From: Massilia sp. erpn
Lineage (GTDB): Bacteria; Pseudomonadota; Gammaproteobacteria; Burkholderiales; Burkholderiaceae_D
Direction of reading: 5' to 3'
Assembly: GCF_024400215.1 (NCBI RefSeq)
Contig: NZ_CP053748.1
Coordinates: 3,968,001-4,032,000 of the forward strand
DNA length: 64,000 nt
In this document: positions 57,464 through 64,000 of the stretch, in pieces
How the letters are laid out: every line of letters begins with the position of its first letter
How positions within the stretch are numbered: the first letter of the stretch is position 1
Notes under the pieces: model-generated
The model's input: only the letters and a program-made list of their open reading frames with translations
Databases searched by the model: none
What the model was told of the DNA's origin: nothing
Program-made: the position numbers and the translations under genes

Positions 57464-58221
57464 GCAGCGCCCCCATCCCTAATCCAGCCAGCCCGCGCCT
57501 CAGCCTGGTGGCCATCACCAAGCATGGCGCCGGCCTGGCCGCGCGCTTGGCCGCCGACCTGCCGGAAGCCGATATCTGCACCTCGGCCAAATTCGCTGCG
57601 CAATTCGCCGGCCTGACCAACACCGTGCGCGCCTACGAAGGCGCCTTGCGCGACGAGATCGGCCCGCTGTTTGAAGGCTATGATCAGATTATCTTCTTTG
57701 TCTCGCTGGGCGCGGTGGTGCGCCTGATCGCACCGCATCTGCGCAGCAAGGACGAAGACCCGGGCGTGATCGTGGTCGATGACGCTGGCCAGTACGTGAT
57801 CCCGGTGCTGTCGGGCCACGTCGGCGGCGCCAACGAATGGAGCGAGCGCGTGGCCGATCTGATGGGCGCCGCACCGGTGCTGACCACCGCCTCCGACGTC
57901 GGCCGCACCATCCCGGTCGATATCCTGGGCCGCCACCTGGGCTGGCGCGTGGAAGCGCCGAAGATCAATATCACGCGCGTTTCGGCCCATGTGGTGAACG
58001 GCGAGCCGATCGCCTTCGTGCAGGAAGCCGGCAGCCCGGACTGGTGGACCCGTCCCACGCCGCTGCCCGACAACATCCACCGTTTCAGCCGCTTCGATGA
58101 AGTGGACCTGGAACGCTTTGCGGCTCTGCTGTGGGTGACGCATGCCGAAGTGCCGGCCGAGCGCTGGGACGCGCTGCATGAGCGCCTGGTGGTCTACCGC
58201 CCGCCGCAGGACGCTGCATGA
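57460..58221 (+). CDS. cbiG: Cobalt-precorrin-5A hydrolase, N-terminal/central part (CbiG-N)
   Basis: Opens the delta-lactone of cobalt-precorrin-5A and releases acetaldehyde. The 253 residues hold the CbiG N-terminal and mid domains: LVAITKHGAGLAARLAADLP (about 15-34), IIFFVSLGAVVRLIAPHL (about 75-92), DEDPGVIVVDDAGQYVIPVLSGHVGGANE (about 96-124) and SDVGRTIPVDILGRHLGW. The C-terminal CobE/CbiG domain is not attached; it is encoded separately by the next gene, which overlaps by 4 bp. Confidence 0.93.
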   Translation: MSSAPIPNPASPRLSLVAITKHGAGLAARLAADLPEADICTSAKFAAQFAGLTNTVRAYEGALRDEIGPLFEGYDQIIFFVSLGAVVRLIAPHLRSKDEDPGVIVVDDAGQYVIPVLSGHVGGANEWSERVADLMGAAPVLTTASDVGRTIPVDILGRHLGWRVEAPKINITRVSAHVVNGEPIAFVQEAGSPDWWTRPTPLPDNIHRFSRFDEVDLERFAALLWVTHAEVPAERWDALHERLVVYRPPQDAA

Positions 58222-58622
58222 CAGCCTTCACCGTCGGCCTGGGCTGCGACCGCGGCGTGCTGCTGGAAACCGTGCGCGAAGCCGTGCAGGCGGCGCTGGC
58301 CGCAGCGGGCGCCACGCGCGAGCAGGTGACGGCCGCCGCCACCATCACGCTGAAAAAGGACGAAGCCGCGCTGCTGGCGCTGGCCGAGGAATACGGCTGG
58401 CCGCTGCATTTCTATGAAGCGGAGCAGTTGGCTGTCGTGCCGGTGCCGCATCCCTCCGAAACGGTGCGGCGTTATACCGGCACGCCGTCGGTGAGCGAAG
58501 CGGCCGCGCTGCTGGCCGCCGGACCCGATACCCCCATGAGCGCACTGCTCGTCGAAAAACATAAACTCCGGGGCGTAGATGGCCGCAATGCCACCGTCTC
58601 GATCGCAAGGAAGAATCCATGA
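58218..58622 (+). CDS. CobE/CbiG C-terminal domain protein
   Basis: A 134-residue stand-alone version of the CbiG C-terminal (CobE) domain: FTVGLGCDRGVLLETVREAV (about 4-23), ATITLKKDEAALLALAEEYGWPLHFYEAEQL (about 41-71), SVSEAAALLAAGPD (about 91-104) and VEKHKLRGVDGRNATVSIAR at the end. In other bacteria it is fused to CbiG-N. Here it probably works with the preceding protein. It overlaps cbiG and cobJ by 4 bp each. Confidence 0.9.
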   Translation: MTAFTVGLGCDRGVLLETVREAVQAALAAAGATREQVTAAATITLKKDEAALLALAEEYGWPLHFYEAEQLAVVPVPHPSETVRRYTGTPSVSEAAALLAAGPDTPMSALLVEKHKLRGVDGRNATVSIARKNP

Positions 58623-59620
58623 ACGAAGAACTCGAAGTGTCCGCCGCTGGTGCGGGCAAGATCATGCTGGTGGGGATTGGCCCCGGCAGCGTTGACCATA
58701 TGACCCAGCGCGCCCGCGCCGCCATCGCCGAAGCCGACGTGGTGATCGGCTACGTCACCTACATCAAGCTGGTGGCCGACCTGATCGAAGGCAAGGAGAT
58801 CATCCGCAAGTCGATGACCGAAGAACTGGACCGCGCCGTCAGTGCGCTGGAAGCGGCGCGCGCCGGCAAGAAAGTGGCGCTGATCTCCTCCGGCGACGCG
58901 GGTGTCTACGGCATGGCCGGCCCCACCTATGAGGTGCTGTTCCAGGCCGGCTGGACGCCGGACGATCCGGTGGCGGTTGAAATCATCCCCGGCGCCTCGG
59001 CCCTGAACAGCTGCGCCGCCCTGGTGGGCGCGCCGCTGACCCACGATTTCTGCGCCATCTCGCTGTCGGACCTGCTCACGCCCTGGCCCACCATCGCGCG
59101 CCGCCTCGACGCGGTGGCCATGGCGGACTTCGTGGTCGCGCTGTACAACCCCAAGAGCGGCCGCCGCACGCGCCAGATCCTGGAAGCGCAGCGCCTGTTC
59201 CTGCGCCACCGCCGTCCTGATACGCCGGTCGCCATCGTGAAAAGCGCCTACCGCCGCCGTGAGAACATCGTCTTCACCACGCTCGACAGCATGGCCGAAG
59301 CCGATATTGGCATGCTGAGCACCGTTTTGATCGGCAACAGCAATACCTTCGTGCGCCACGGCCTGATGGTCACGCCGCGCGGCTACGCCAATAAATACGA
59401 TATGGAGGAGGGCGGCGCCACCCGCGAAGGCGAGCGCGCCGGCCGTTCCCTGAGCACTGGTCTGCTCGGCTGGCTGGAGACCCTGCAGGCCGAACACGCG
59501 GCCGGCGACAGCATCGACACCCTGGCCGCGCGCCACCGTCTGCCGGCCGACTACATCCGTGACACGCTGGCCGAGCCGGTGGAGATCGAAATGGCCGCCG
59601 CCGAGGAAGGCGAAGCATGA
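58619..59620 (+). CDS. cobJ: Precorrin-3B/cobalt-factor III C17-methyltransferase with C-terminal extension
   Basis: Methylates C-17 and contracts the ring (CobJ/CbiH). The core of about 260 residues has IMLVGIGPGSVDHMTQRARAAI (about 15-36), VALISSGDAGVYGMAGPTYEV (about 83-103), EIIPGASALNSCAALVGAPLTHDFCAISLSDLLTPW (about 121-156), ADFVVALYNPKSGRRTRQI and FVRHGLMVTPRGYANKY. A 73-residue tail beyond the usual end (LGWLETLQAEHAAGDSIDTL) has no match I know. The next gene encodes a ferredoxin and overlaps by 4 bp. Confidence 0.93.
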   Translation: MNEELEVSAAGAGKIMLVGIGPGSVDHMTQRARAAIAEADVVIGYVTYIKLVADLIEGKEIIRKSMTEELDRAVSALEAARAGKKVALISSGDAGVYGMAGPTYEVLFQAGWTPDDPVAVEIIPGASALNSCAALVGAPLTHDFCAISLSDLLTPWPTIARRLDAVAMADFVVALYNPKSGRRTRQILEAQRLFLRHRRPDTPVAIVKSAYRRRENIVFTTLDSMAEADIGMLSTVLIGNSNTFVRHGLMVTPRGYANKYDMEEGGATREGERAGRSLSTGLLGWLETLQAEHAAGDSIDTLAARHRLPADYIRDTLAEPVEIEMAAAEEGEA

Positions 59621-59988
59621 GCGCCGCCGACGAAAGCGCAGGCGGCGCCACCGCCACCGGGGTGGTCAAGCCCAAGATCGGCGACTACCGCCGCCACCTG
59701 CTGATCTGCACCGGCCCGCGCTGCAGTGCCGACGGCGAATCGCAGGTGCTGTTCGACAGCCTGGGCGACAAGTTCAAGGCCGCTGGCCTGAACGCGGGCG
59801 ACCTGCGCGTCAAGCGCAGCCGCGTGGGCTGCTTCGCCGCGTGCAAGGGCGGTCCGATTGTCTGCGTCCAGCCGGACGGCACCTGGTACTACAACGTCAC
59901 GCCGGAGAACATGGACCGCATCATCGATGAGCACCTGTGCAACGGCCGCCGCGTCGACGATCTCGTATTCCACCAGGCCGGGGAATAG
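59617..59988 (+). CDS. Thioredoxin-like [2Fe-2S] ferredoxin
   Basis: A 123-residue ferredoxin of the thioredoxin-fold type: YRRHLLICTGPRCSADGESQVL (about 25-46) with the first cysteine pair CTGPRC and VKRSRVGCFAACKGGPIVCVQPDG (about 65-88) with the second. This spacing is usual for the family. It is the last gene of the cobalamin operon and overlaps cobJ, so it may supply electrons or a cluster to corrin synthesis, perhaps to CobJ or to CbiG chemistry. This is inference from position only. Confidence 0.88.
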   Translation: MSAADESAGGATATGVVKPKIGDYRRHLLICTGPRCSADGESQVLFDSLGDKFKAAGLNAGDLRVKRSRVGCFAACKGGPIVCVQPDGTWYYNVTPENMDRIIDEHLCNGRRVDDLVFHQAGE

Positions 59989-60001
59989 TCTTCTCCCACC
60001 C

Positions 60002-60838
60002 TCAATCGGCCAGCGACACGTGCAGCTGTATGGCGCGCTGCTCGCTGGCCGGCAGTTCCTCATACAGCTCGAACACGCCGGCCGTGCCCAAAGTTGCGCG
60101 CTGGGCGGCAAACCATGACAGCACGCGCGGCCGCAGCCGCGCCACCCCCTCCAGATAGCTGCAGCAGATCGAGAAAACAGCGAAGCGCGACGGCGCGACG
60201 TCCAGCTCCAACCAGCCCTCGGGCGCAGCGCCCGCCGACGCCTCGATAGCGCAGCCATAGCGTATCCGCTGCGGCGGCGTGATGTCCGGATCATCGTAGA
60301 TGATGCCGTAATAGGGCGGCTTGACGCGCTGCGCCAGCCCCGCCAGTTCCCCTTTGAATTTGGTCCAGTGCTCAGGCACGCAGTCATAGGGACCGGTATA
60401 GCGCTTGAACCAGAGCCGCCTTGGCGCGCGCCAATGGACGATGCGCTGGGCGATGGCTGCGTCGGCCGGACCGGCGAAACAGTGGGCATATTGCGCCCTG
60501 GCGCTTAGCCGCATGCGTTGCGGCGATAGGCCCCAGCGCCGCGTGAAGGCGCGGGTGAACGATTGCTGGCCACAATAACCCATGCTGATGGCGACATCGA
60601 GCAGGGGCTGGTTGCTCAGGCGGACATAGGCGGCCGCCACGTCCAGCCTTTGCGCCGCGATGAACTCCTGCGGGCTGCTGCCCGTCTCCTTTTTGAATCG
60701 CCGCTGCAGCTGGAAGCGGCTCATTCCACAGGCCCGCGCCAGTCCCTGGATGGAAAGCTCGGCGGCCTGGTCGAGGCAGGACTGCGTGTAGAAGATGCGG
60801 TCGATCTTGCCGACCAATTGCATGACCAAAGGGCTCAA
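60002..60838 (-). CDS. AraC-family regulator with GyrI-like domain
   Basis: A 278-residue regulator with an N-terminal AraC DNA-binding domain (about 30-110: LSIQGLARACGMSRFQLQRRF, then LLDVAISMGYCGQQSFTRAFTRRWGLSPQRMR). A C-terminal GyrI/SOUL-like ligand domain follows (about 125-278: RLWFKRYTGPYDCVPEHWTKF, YYGIIYDDPDITPPQRIRYGCAIE, LHVSLAD). Such proteins (Rob/SoxS-like with GyrI fold) sense small amphiphiles. The start is a TTG at 60838 or the ATG at 60823. It is convergent with the cobalamin operon and divergent from the MACPF-like gene, which it may regulate. Confidence 0.88.
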   Translation of the reverse strand: MSPLVMQLVGKIDRIFYTQSCLDQAAELSIQGLARACGMSRFQLQRRFKKETGSSPQEFIAAQRLDVAAAYVRLSNQPLLDVAISMGYCGQQSFTRAFTRRWGLSPQRMRLSARAQYAHCFAGPADAAIAQRIVHWRAPRRLWFKRYTGPYDCVPEHWTKFKGELAGLAQRVKPPYYGIIYDDPDITPPQRIRYGCAIEASAGAAPEGWLELDVAPSRFAVFSICCSYLEGVARLRPRVLSWFAAQRATLGTAGVFELYEELPASEQRAIQLHVSLAD

Positions 60839-60972
60839 TTCGGTTTCCAGCGCGGCCTGACGGCGGGAAAGCAGGCCCGCTGCATAACGGTAGGCAAAAA
60901 AACATGCAATTTTAGCATTGAGTGCAATGCGTGGCGGAGCGCTATCGGCCGCACAAACGGTAAAAGGTTGGC

Positions 60973-60992
60973 AATGTTATTTCGTTAACATT
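60973..60992. promoter_or_regulatory. Inverted repeat upstream of the MACPF-like gene
   Basis: AATGTTA and TAACATT form perfect 7-bp arms around TTTCGT (60973-60992) in the 190-bp divergent gap. It is 36 bp before the 61029 ATG and a plausible operator. No classical ribosome site or -35/-10 pair stands out. Confidence 0.4.
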
Positions 60993-61028
60993 CGTTTCCC
61001 ACTATCTCAACAACTTAGAAAGCTAGAC

Positions 61029-62555
61029 ATGGCAAACCAAACCGCCGCGACAAGCGCATTCAATATCGGCCAAGGCTATTCGTGCACGCTGGGACCGCTG
61101 CAAACGGCCGTCCACACGCAGGTGCTCGACACGACCGGCGGCAACAGCGAGATCGCGGTATCGCTGTGCTCGGAGGAAGATACGCTCAAGCAAAGCCTGG
61201 AAATCAGCGTCGGCCGCAAGATCGCGGTCGAGGATATCGGCGGCTACTCGGAAAAATTCAGCCTGTTTCAAAAGCTGCGCTTCAGCGAGCACAGCCTCTG
61301 CATCGTGGTGAAGGCCAGCGTGGTGTCGAAGAGCCACTTCTGCAAGACGGTGCAGCTGCACGACGATATTCCCGTGCCGGCCACAGCGGGGGAGCTGGAC
61401 CTGTTTTGCAAGCTGTATGGCGACGCCTATGTCTCCGAACTCATACGCGGCGCGCAATACTTCGCCGTGTACGCCTATCGCTGCAAGAGCCGGGAGGAAA
61501 AGCTGGAATTGAAGGCGAAGATCGAAGCTTCCGGCATCATCGAGAACGTCACCGTATCGGGCAAGGCCGGCAGCAACTTCTCGCATGCGGTCACGCAGAT
61601 CAGCCAGAACGTCGAACTGCACCAGGCCGTGATCGGATCGAGCTTCACCATGTCCGGCGAGCAGGACGTCATCCGCACCGCCTATGCTTTCTTCGAGGCG
61701 GCCAACAACCTGCCCACCGGCACCGTCGGCTTCAAGACCACCGGCTATGAGCACGTCTTCTCGCAACCGGGGATGGAAGCCGCCTTGGGCGCGCTGGCGC
61801 ACAACCGCCAGCTGTTCAACGGCACGGGCGCCCAGGAAGGCTTGCTGGCCAAGGAGGCGCGGCTGATCGGCATCAAGCAGCGTCTGGCCAATCTGGAGCA
61901 GACCATGCGGCGCTACGGCTGCACGCTGGACAGCGCGACGCAGGAACGCCAGCGTCAGATCCAGGCCGACCTGGATGCCTGCAACGACTTGCGCAACCGT
62001 TTCAACCAGTCGCCCAGCACGCCGCTGGAAAATCCCCATCTGCCTGCGGCCGTTTACGGCTGGCCATCGATCCAGTACGAGACCCGGCAAAGCAAGCGCC
62101 TGGGCGGCGGCGGCGGCCAGCCTTATCACGATGTGACGACCGGCGATTTTCTCGATCGCGGCCTGCGCGTCAGCCACGTGCGCCTGCGCGGCGACGCCTA
62201 TGTCGACCTGATCGAGATCACCTACAAGGATGCCAACGGGCAGACCACCAAATTCACCCACGGCCAGGAACAGGGCAACCAGGTCGAAAACATTTCGCTC
62301 GGTGACGCCGACTACATCACCGAGATTGCCGTGCCGGCGGGCGAGGGCAATATCTACATCGACTATATCCGCATCAAGACCAGCAACTTCCCGCAGGGCG
62401 TGGGAGTGGGCGGCAATAACCGCAATCTGGAGCCGATCTTCTCCTACGACGACCGCAACCAGCACATCTTCGTTGGACTGGCCGGCCGCTGCGAGCGCTG
62501 GAACGATGCGCTGAGCGCGCTCTTCCTGCAGATCAAAGGGGTGAACTGGCTGTAA
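61029..62555 (+). CDS. MACPF-like/jacalin-lectin protein, putative pore-forming toxin
   Basis: A 508-residue protein in two parts. Residues about 1-345 are of unclear fold but contain LYGDAYVSELIRGAQYFAVY (about 130-149), which resembles the MACPF signature Y-G-T-H-F/Y-x6-G-G in degenerate form. Residues about 360-508 are a jacalin-type beta-prism lectin: GGGGGQPYHDV, GDAYVDLIEITYKDANG and the end IFVGLAGRCERWNDALSALF. The domain order and length match the lectin-tailed bacterial MACPF protein of Photorhabdus as I recall it. No signal peptide or membrane helix is visible. Upstream is a divergent AraC/GyrI-like regulator; downstream is a strong terminator and then an orphan gene. The ATG gives MANQTAATSAFNIGQGYSCT. 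The lectin part is firm; the MACPF assignment is inference. Confidence 0.75.
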   Translation: MANQTAATSAFNIGQGYSCTLGPLQTAVHTQVLDTTGGNSEIAVSLCSEEDTLKQSLEISVGRKIAVEDIGGYSEKFSLFQKLRFSEHSLCIVVKASVVSKSHFCKTVQLHDDIPVPATAGELDLFCKLYGDAYVSELIRGAQYFAVYAYRCKSREEKLELKAKIEASGIIENVTVSGKAGSNFSHAVTQISQNVELHQAVIGSSFTMSGEQDVIRTAYAFFEAANNLPTGTVGFKTTGYEHVFSQPGMEAALGALAHNRQLFNGTGAQEGLLAKEARLIGIKQRLANLEQTMRRYGCTLDSATQERQRQIQADLDACNDLRNRFNQSPSTPLENPHLPAAVYGWPSIQYETRQSKRLGGGGGQPYHDVTTGDFLDRGLRVSHVRLRGDAYVDLIEITYKDANGQTTKFTHGQEQGNQVENISLGDADYITEIAVPAGEGNIYIDYIRIKTSNFPQGVGVGGNNRNLEPIFSYDDRNQHIFVGLAGRCERWNDALSALFLQIKGVNWL

Positions 62556-62561
62556 GGAAAA

Positions 62562-62590
62562 GGCGGCCCGATGGCGGGCCGCCGTTTTTT
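62562..62590 (+). terminator. Strong intrinsic terminator after the MACPF-like gene
   Basis: Perfect 9-bp GC arms GGCGGCCCG/CGGGCCGCC (62562-62570 and 62575-62583), loop ATGG, then G and six T (62585-62590). It lies 7 bp after the stop and separates the gene from its downstream neighbour. Confidence 0.92.
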
Positions 62591-62604
62591 GACCGAGGAG
62601 AAAA

Positions 62605-63192
62605 ATGAAAGTCGCAAGCAAATATAAACTGAACGGCAAAAGCTACGATATGAAAGCCCTGGCAGCTATTGGAGCGGGCAAAAATTGCTATCACTTCGCC
62701 TATGATCTGAATTTCCAGGCCCACGGCAAAGCATTCAAATTCAACTCCGGTAATCTTAACGACCGAGCCTGCTATGTCCAGCACGACTTTATGCCCGACT
62801 ATGAGAACGGAGTCATCCTCAAGTTCGATAATCTGGCGGATATTCAGCCGCTCGATATCGTTATCATCGCGTATATCAATCAACGTGTGCAAAGCCGCCC
62901 GCTGGTCCAGTCCCATCAGATGATCTGCTTGCTGAACAAGAGCTTCGACAGCGCTCATTTTGCTGGGTCGAACAATGTCTATACCTTAAAGGATGATGTG
63001 ATCGAGAGCGCATACACGCTGCCGAGGACCGCCATCCAGCTGTTCTCCTTCCCGCTCAAGAATACCGGTACTGTTACAACAGGCATCGATGGCTATCTCA
63101 AGGCGGGCGATACGCCATTCCAGGTTTTTCGCCTGCCTGCGGCAGACGCGTTTGAGTTTGCGAAGAACAATAACTGGGTTCAAGAGAAATAG
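62605..63192 (+). CDS. Orphan 195-residue protein beside the MACPF-like gene
   Basis: I do not recognise this protein. It has 195 residues and no signal peptide, membrane helix or obvious catalytic motif. Features are a hydrophobic beta-rich block LDIVIIAYINQRVQSRP (about 94-110), aromatic and Asn-rich patches (YDLNFQAHGKAFKFNSGNLN) and VFRLPAADAFEFAKNNNWVQ at the end. Its DNA is visibly more AT-rich than the flanking genes, suggesting later acquisition. GAGGAG sits 5-6 bp before the ATG, an excellent ribosome site, so it is probably translated. Position suggests it accompanies the lectin-tailed protein as partner, immunity or second toxin component; none of these is shown. Confidence 0.72.
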   Translation: MKVASKYKLNGKSYDMKALAAIGAGKNCYHFAYDLNFQAHGKAFKFNSGNLNDRACYVQHDFMPDYENGVILKFDNLADIQPLDIVIIAYINQRVQSRPLVQSHQMICLLNKSFDSAHFAGSNNVYTLKDDVIESAYTLPRTAIQLFSFPLKNTGTVTTGIDGYLKAGDTPFQVFRLPAADAFEFAKNNNWVQEK

Positions 63193-63241
63193 AAGAAATA
63201 GCCGGACCCATCCGTAAGCAGCGCCGCGCCACTCTCTGTTG

Positions 63242-63907
63242 TCACCCCAGCCGGATGGACAGCTCGACATCCTCCGCGAACGGCGTGGAGAGGTAGCCGC
63301 TGGCAGGCGCCCTCACGCGCGCCAGGTACTCGGGGCTGTCGTCGGCATTGTCGGCGACGATGAGGGCGCCGGGCCGCAGCCGGCTTTCCACCAGGTCCAG
63401 GATGTCGGGATAGAGCGCCTTGGCGCCATCGAGCAACAGCAGGTCGATCTTTTCCGGCAGGTCACGGCCCAGGGTTTGCAGCGCGTCGCCGGCGCGGATG
63501 TCCACCAGGTCGTCCAGCCCGCCCGCCTGTAGATTCGCGCGTGCCCGCGCCACCTTGGACGGCTCGAATTCGCTGGTGATGAGCAGACCGCCGCCGTTGT
63601 CGCGCAAGGCGGCGGCCATATGCAGGGTGGAGATGCCGAAGGAGGTGCCGAATTCCACGATCACATGGGCGCGCATGCTGCGCGCCAGCATATACAGCAG
63701 GCTGCCGGTGGCGCGCGAGACGGGCAGCGCGGCATCTTTCAGCCGGCCGTATAGGTCGGCGTAATCGGTTTTGCTCTGCATCAGCTGCTTGAGCTGCGCT
63801 TCGGACAATTCGGCCACGGCCGGAATGGCCAGGATATTCAGGGCGTCGGCTTCCTCGAACAGGCGATTCAGCAGCGTGGCGAGGGGAGCGGAGGTCAGGG
63901 GCGTCAT
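63242..63907 (-). CDS. Class I SAM-dependent O-methyltransferase
   Basis: A 221-residue methyltransferase of the O-methyltransferase (catechol-type/YrrM-like) group. The SAM site is VIVEFGTSFGISTLHMAAAL (about 82-101), followed by LLITSEFEPSKVARARANL (acidic residue binding the ribose), IDLLLLDGAKALYPDILDLVE (about 153-173) and LIVADNADDS. The substrate is unknown. The gene is divergent from a gene beginning at 63989; the 81-bp gap holds a clear inverted repeat. Transcription control by that neighbour is likely. Confidence 0.85.
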   Translation of the reverse strand: MTPLTSAPLATLLNRLFEEADALNILAIPAVAELSEAQLKQLMQSKTDYADLYGRLKDAALPVSRATGSLLYMLARSMRAHVIVEFGTSFGISTLHMAAALRDNGGGLLITSEFEPSKVARARANLQAGGLDDLVDIRAGDALQTLGRDLPEKIDLLLLDGAKALYPDILDLVESRLRPGALIVADNADDSPEYLARVRAPASGYLSTPFAEDVELSIRLG

Positions 63908-63940
63908 AAGGGTATTTCCTTTTGTTTTGGGAGAGGTAAT

Positions 63941-63962
63941 AATATGAATAATCCTTCATATT
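63941..63962. promoter_or_regulatory. Inverted-repeat operator between divergent genes
   Basis: AATATGAA and TTCATATT form perfect 8-bp arms around TAATCC (63941-63962), in the gap between the O-methyltransferase and the divergent gene at 63989. This 22-bp symmetry suits a dimeric repressor or LysR-type site. Confidence 0.5.
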
Positions 63963-63988
63963 TTCTATTCGCTTTCCGGAACCCTGCC

Positions 63989-64000
63989 ATGACCGACCAC
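63989..64000 (+). CDS. Start of a divergent gene, cut by right edge
   Basis: Only four codons (MTDH) follow the ATG at 63989. A regulator is expected from the divergent arrangement and the operator, but the product cannot be identified. The GGA at 63978 is a weak ribosome site. Low confidence. Confidence 0.3.

Overview
The window reads as a chromosomal segment of a high-GC beta-proteobacterium of the order Burkholderiales, most likely Oxalobacteraceae (Massilia/Duganella/Janthinobacterium-like). I infer this from gene order and protein character: yceD-rpmF-plsX-fabHDG-acpP-fabF followed directly by rpoE-rseA-degP-glutaredoxin-lepA-lepB-DUF4845-rnc-era-recO-pdxJ-acpS-uvrC-pgsA-tRNA(Gly)-tRNA(Cys). 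No 16S rRNA or other taxonomic marker is present, so the family-level call is inference.

Layout. 1-4260 (minus): sbcC, cut by the left edge, and sbcD, a DNA-end nuclease. 4341-7157 (minus): a membrane diguanylate cyclase with PAS domains. 7197-15944 (plus): a YcaQ-type glycosylase, DUF2804, a Pat-like acyl-CoA ligase/acetyltransferase, an unknown helical protein, a large DUF349 protein and moaE. 16024-18609: clpB behind a heat-shock-type promoter, followed by a REP-like double hairpin. 18745-21400: an AraC regulator divergent from an MFS exporter, then rraA. 21746-26884: isocitrate lyase, rlmJ, an EAL-like/HDOD protein, and a minus-strand maf plus RsmI-like methyltransferase pair. 27039-33668: the ribosome/fatty-acid/phospholipid initiation cluster. 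33811-46942: the sigma-E envelope-stress and lepA-rnc-era-recO-uvrC housekeeping run. 47027-47599: four identical tRNA-Gly(GCC) genes and tRNA-Cys(GCA). 48643-59988: a riboswitch-led cobalt-uptake and cobalamin corrin-ring operon of at least 13 tightly overlapping genes. 60002-63192: an accessory segment with an AraC/GyrI-like regulator, a protein combining a MACPF-like region and a jacalin-type lectin domain, and an orphan 195-residue protein. 63242-64000: an O-methyltransferase and the first codons of a divergent gene.

How the parts work together. The cobalamin operon couples a cobalt ECF importer (CbiMNQO) to early cobalt insertion (CbiX with a 34-histidine tail) and the anaerobic-style ring contraction route (CbiG, here split in two, and CbiD). 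The precorrin-6A reductase and the a,c-diamide synthase are not in the window. The sigma-E block has an unusual regulator: RseA is short, I see no membrane segment in it, and there is no rseB between it and degP.

The most interesting accessory element is the MACPF-like/jacalin protein at 61029-62555. It has a probable operator upstream and a strong terminator separating it from the orphan gene 62605-63192. Other points worth checking are an 83-bp inverted repeat inside the start of recO, which appears related to the REP-like element after clpB, and a Pat-like enzyme whose ATP-grasp part looks reduced.
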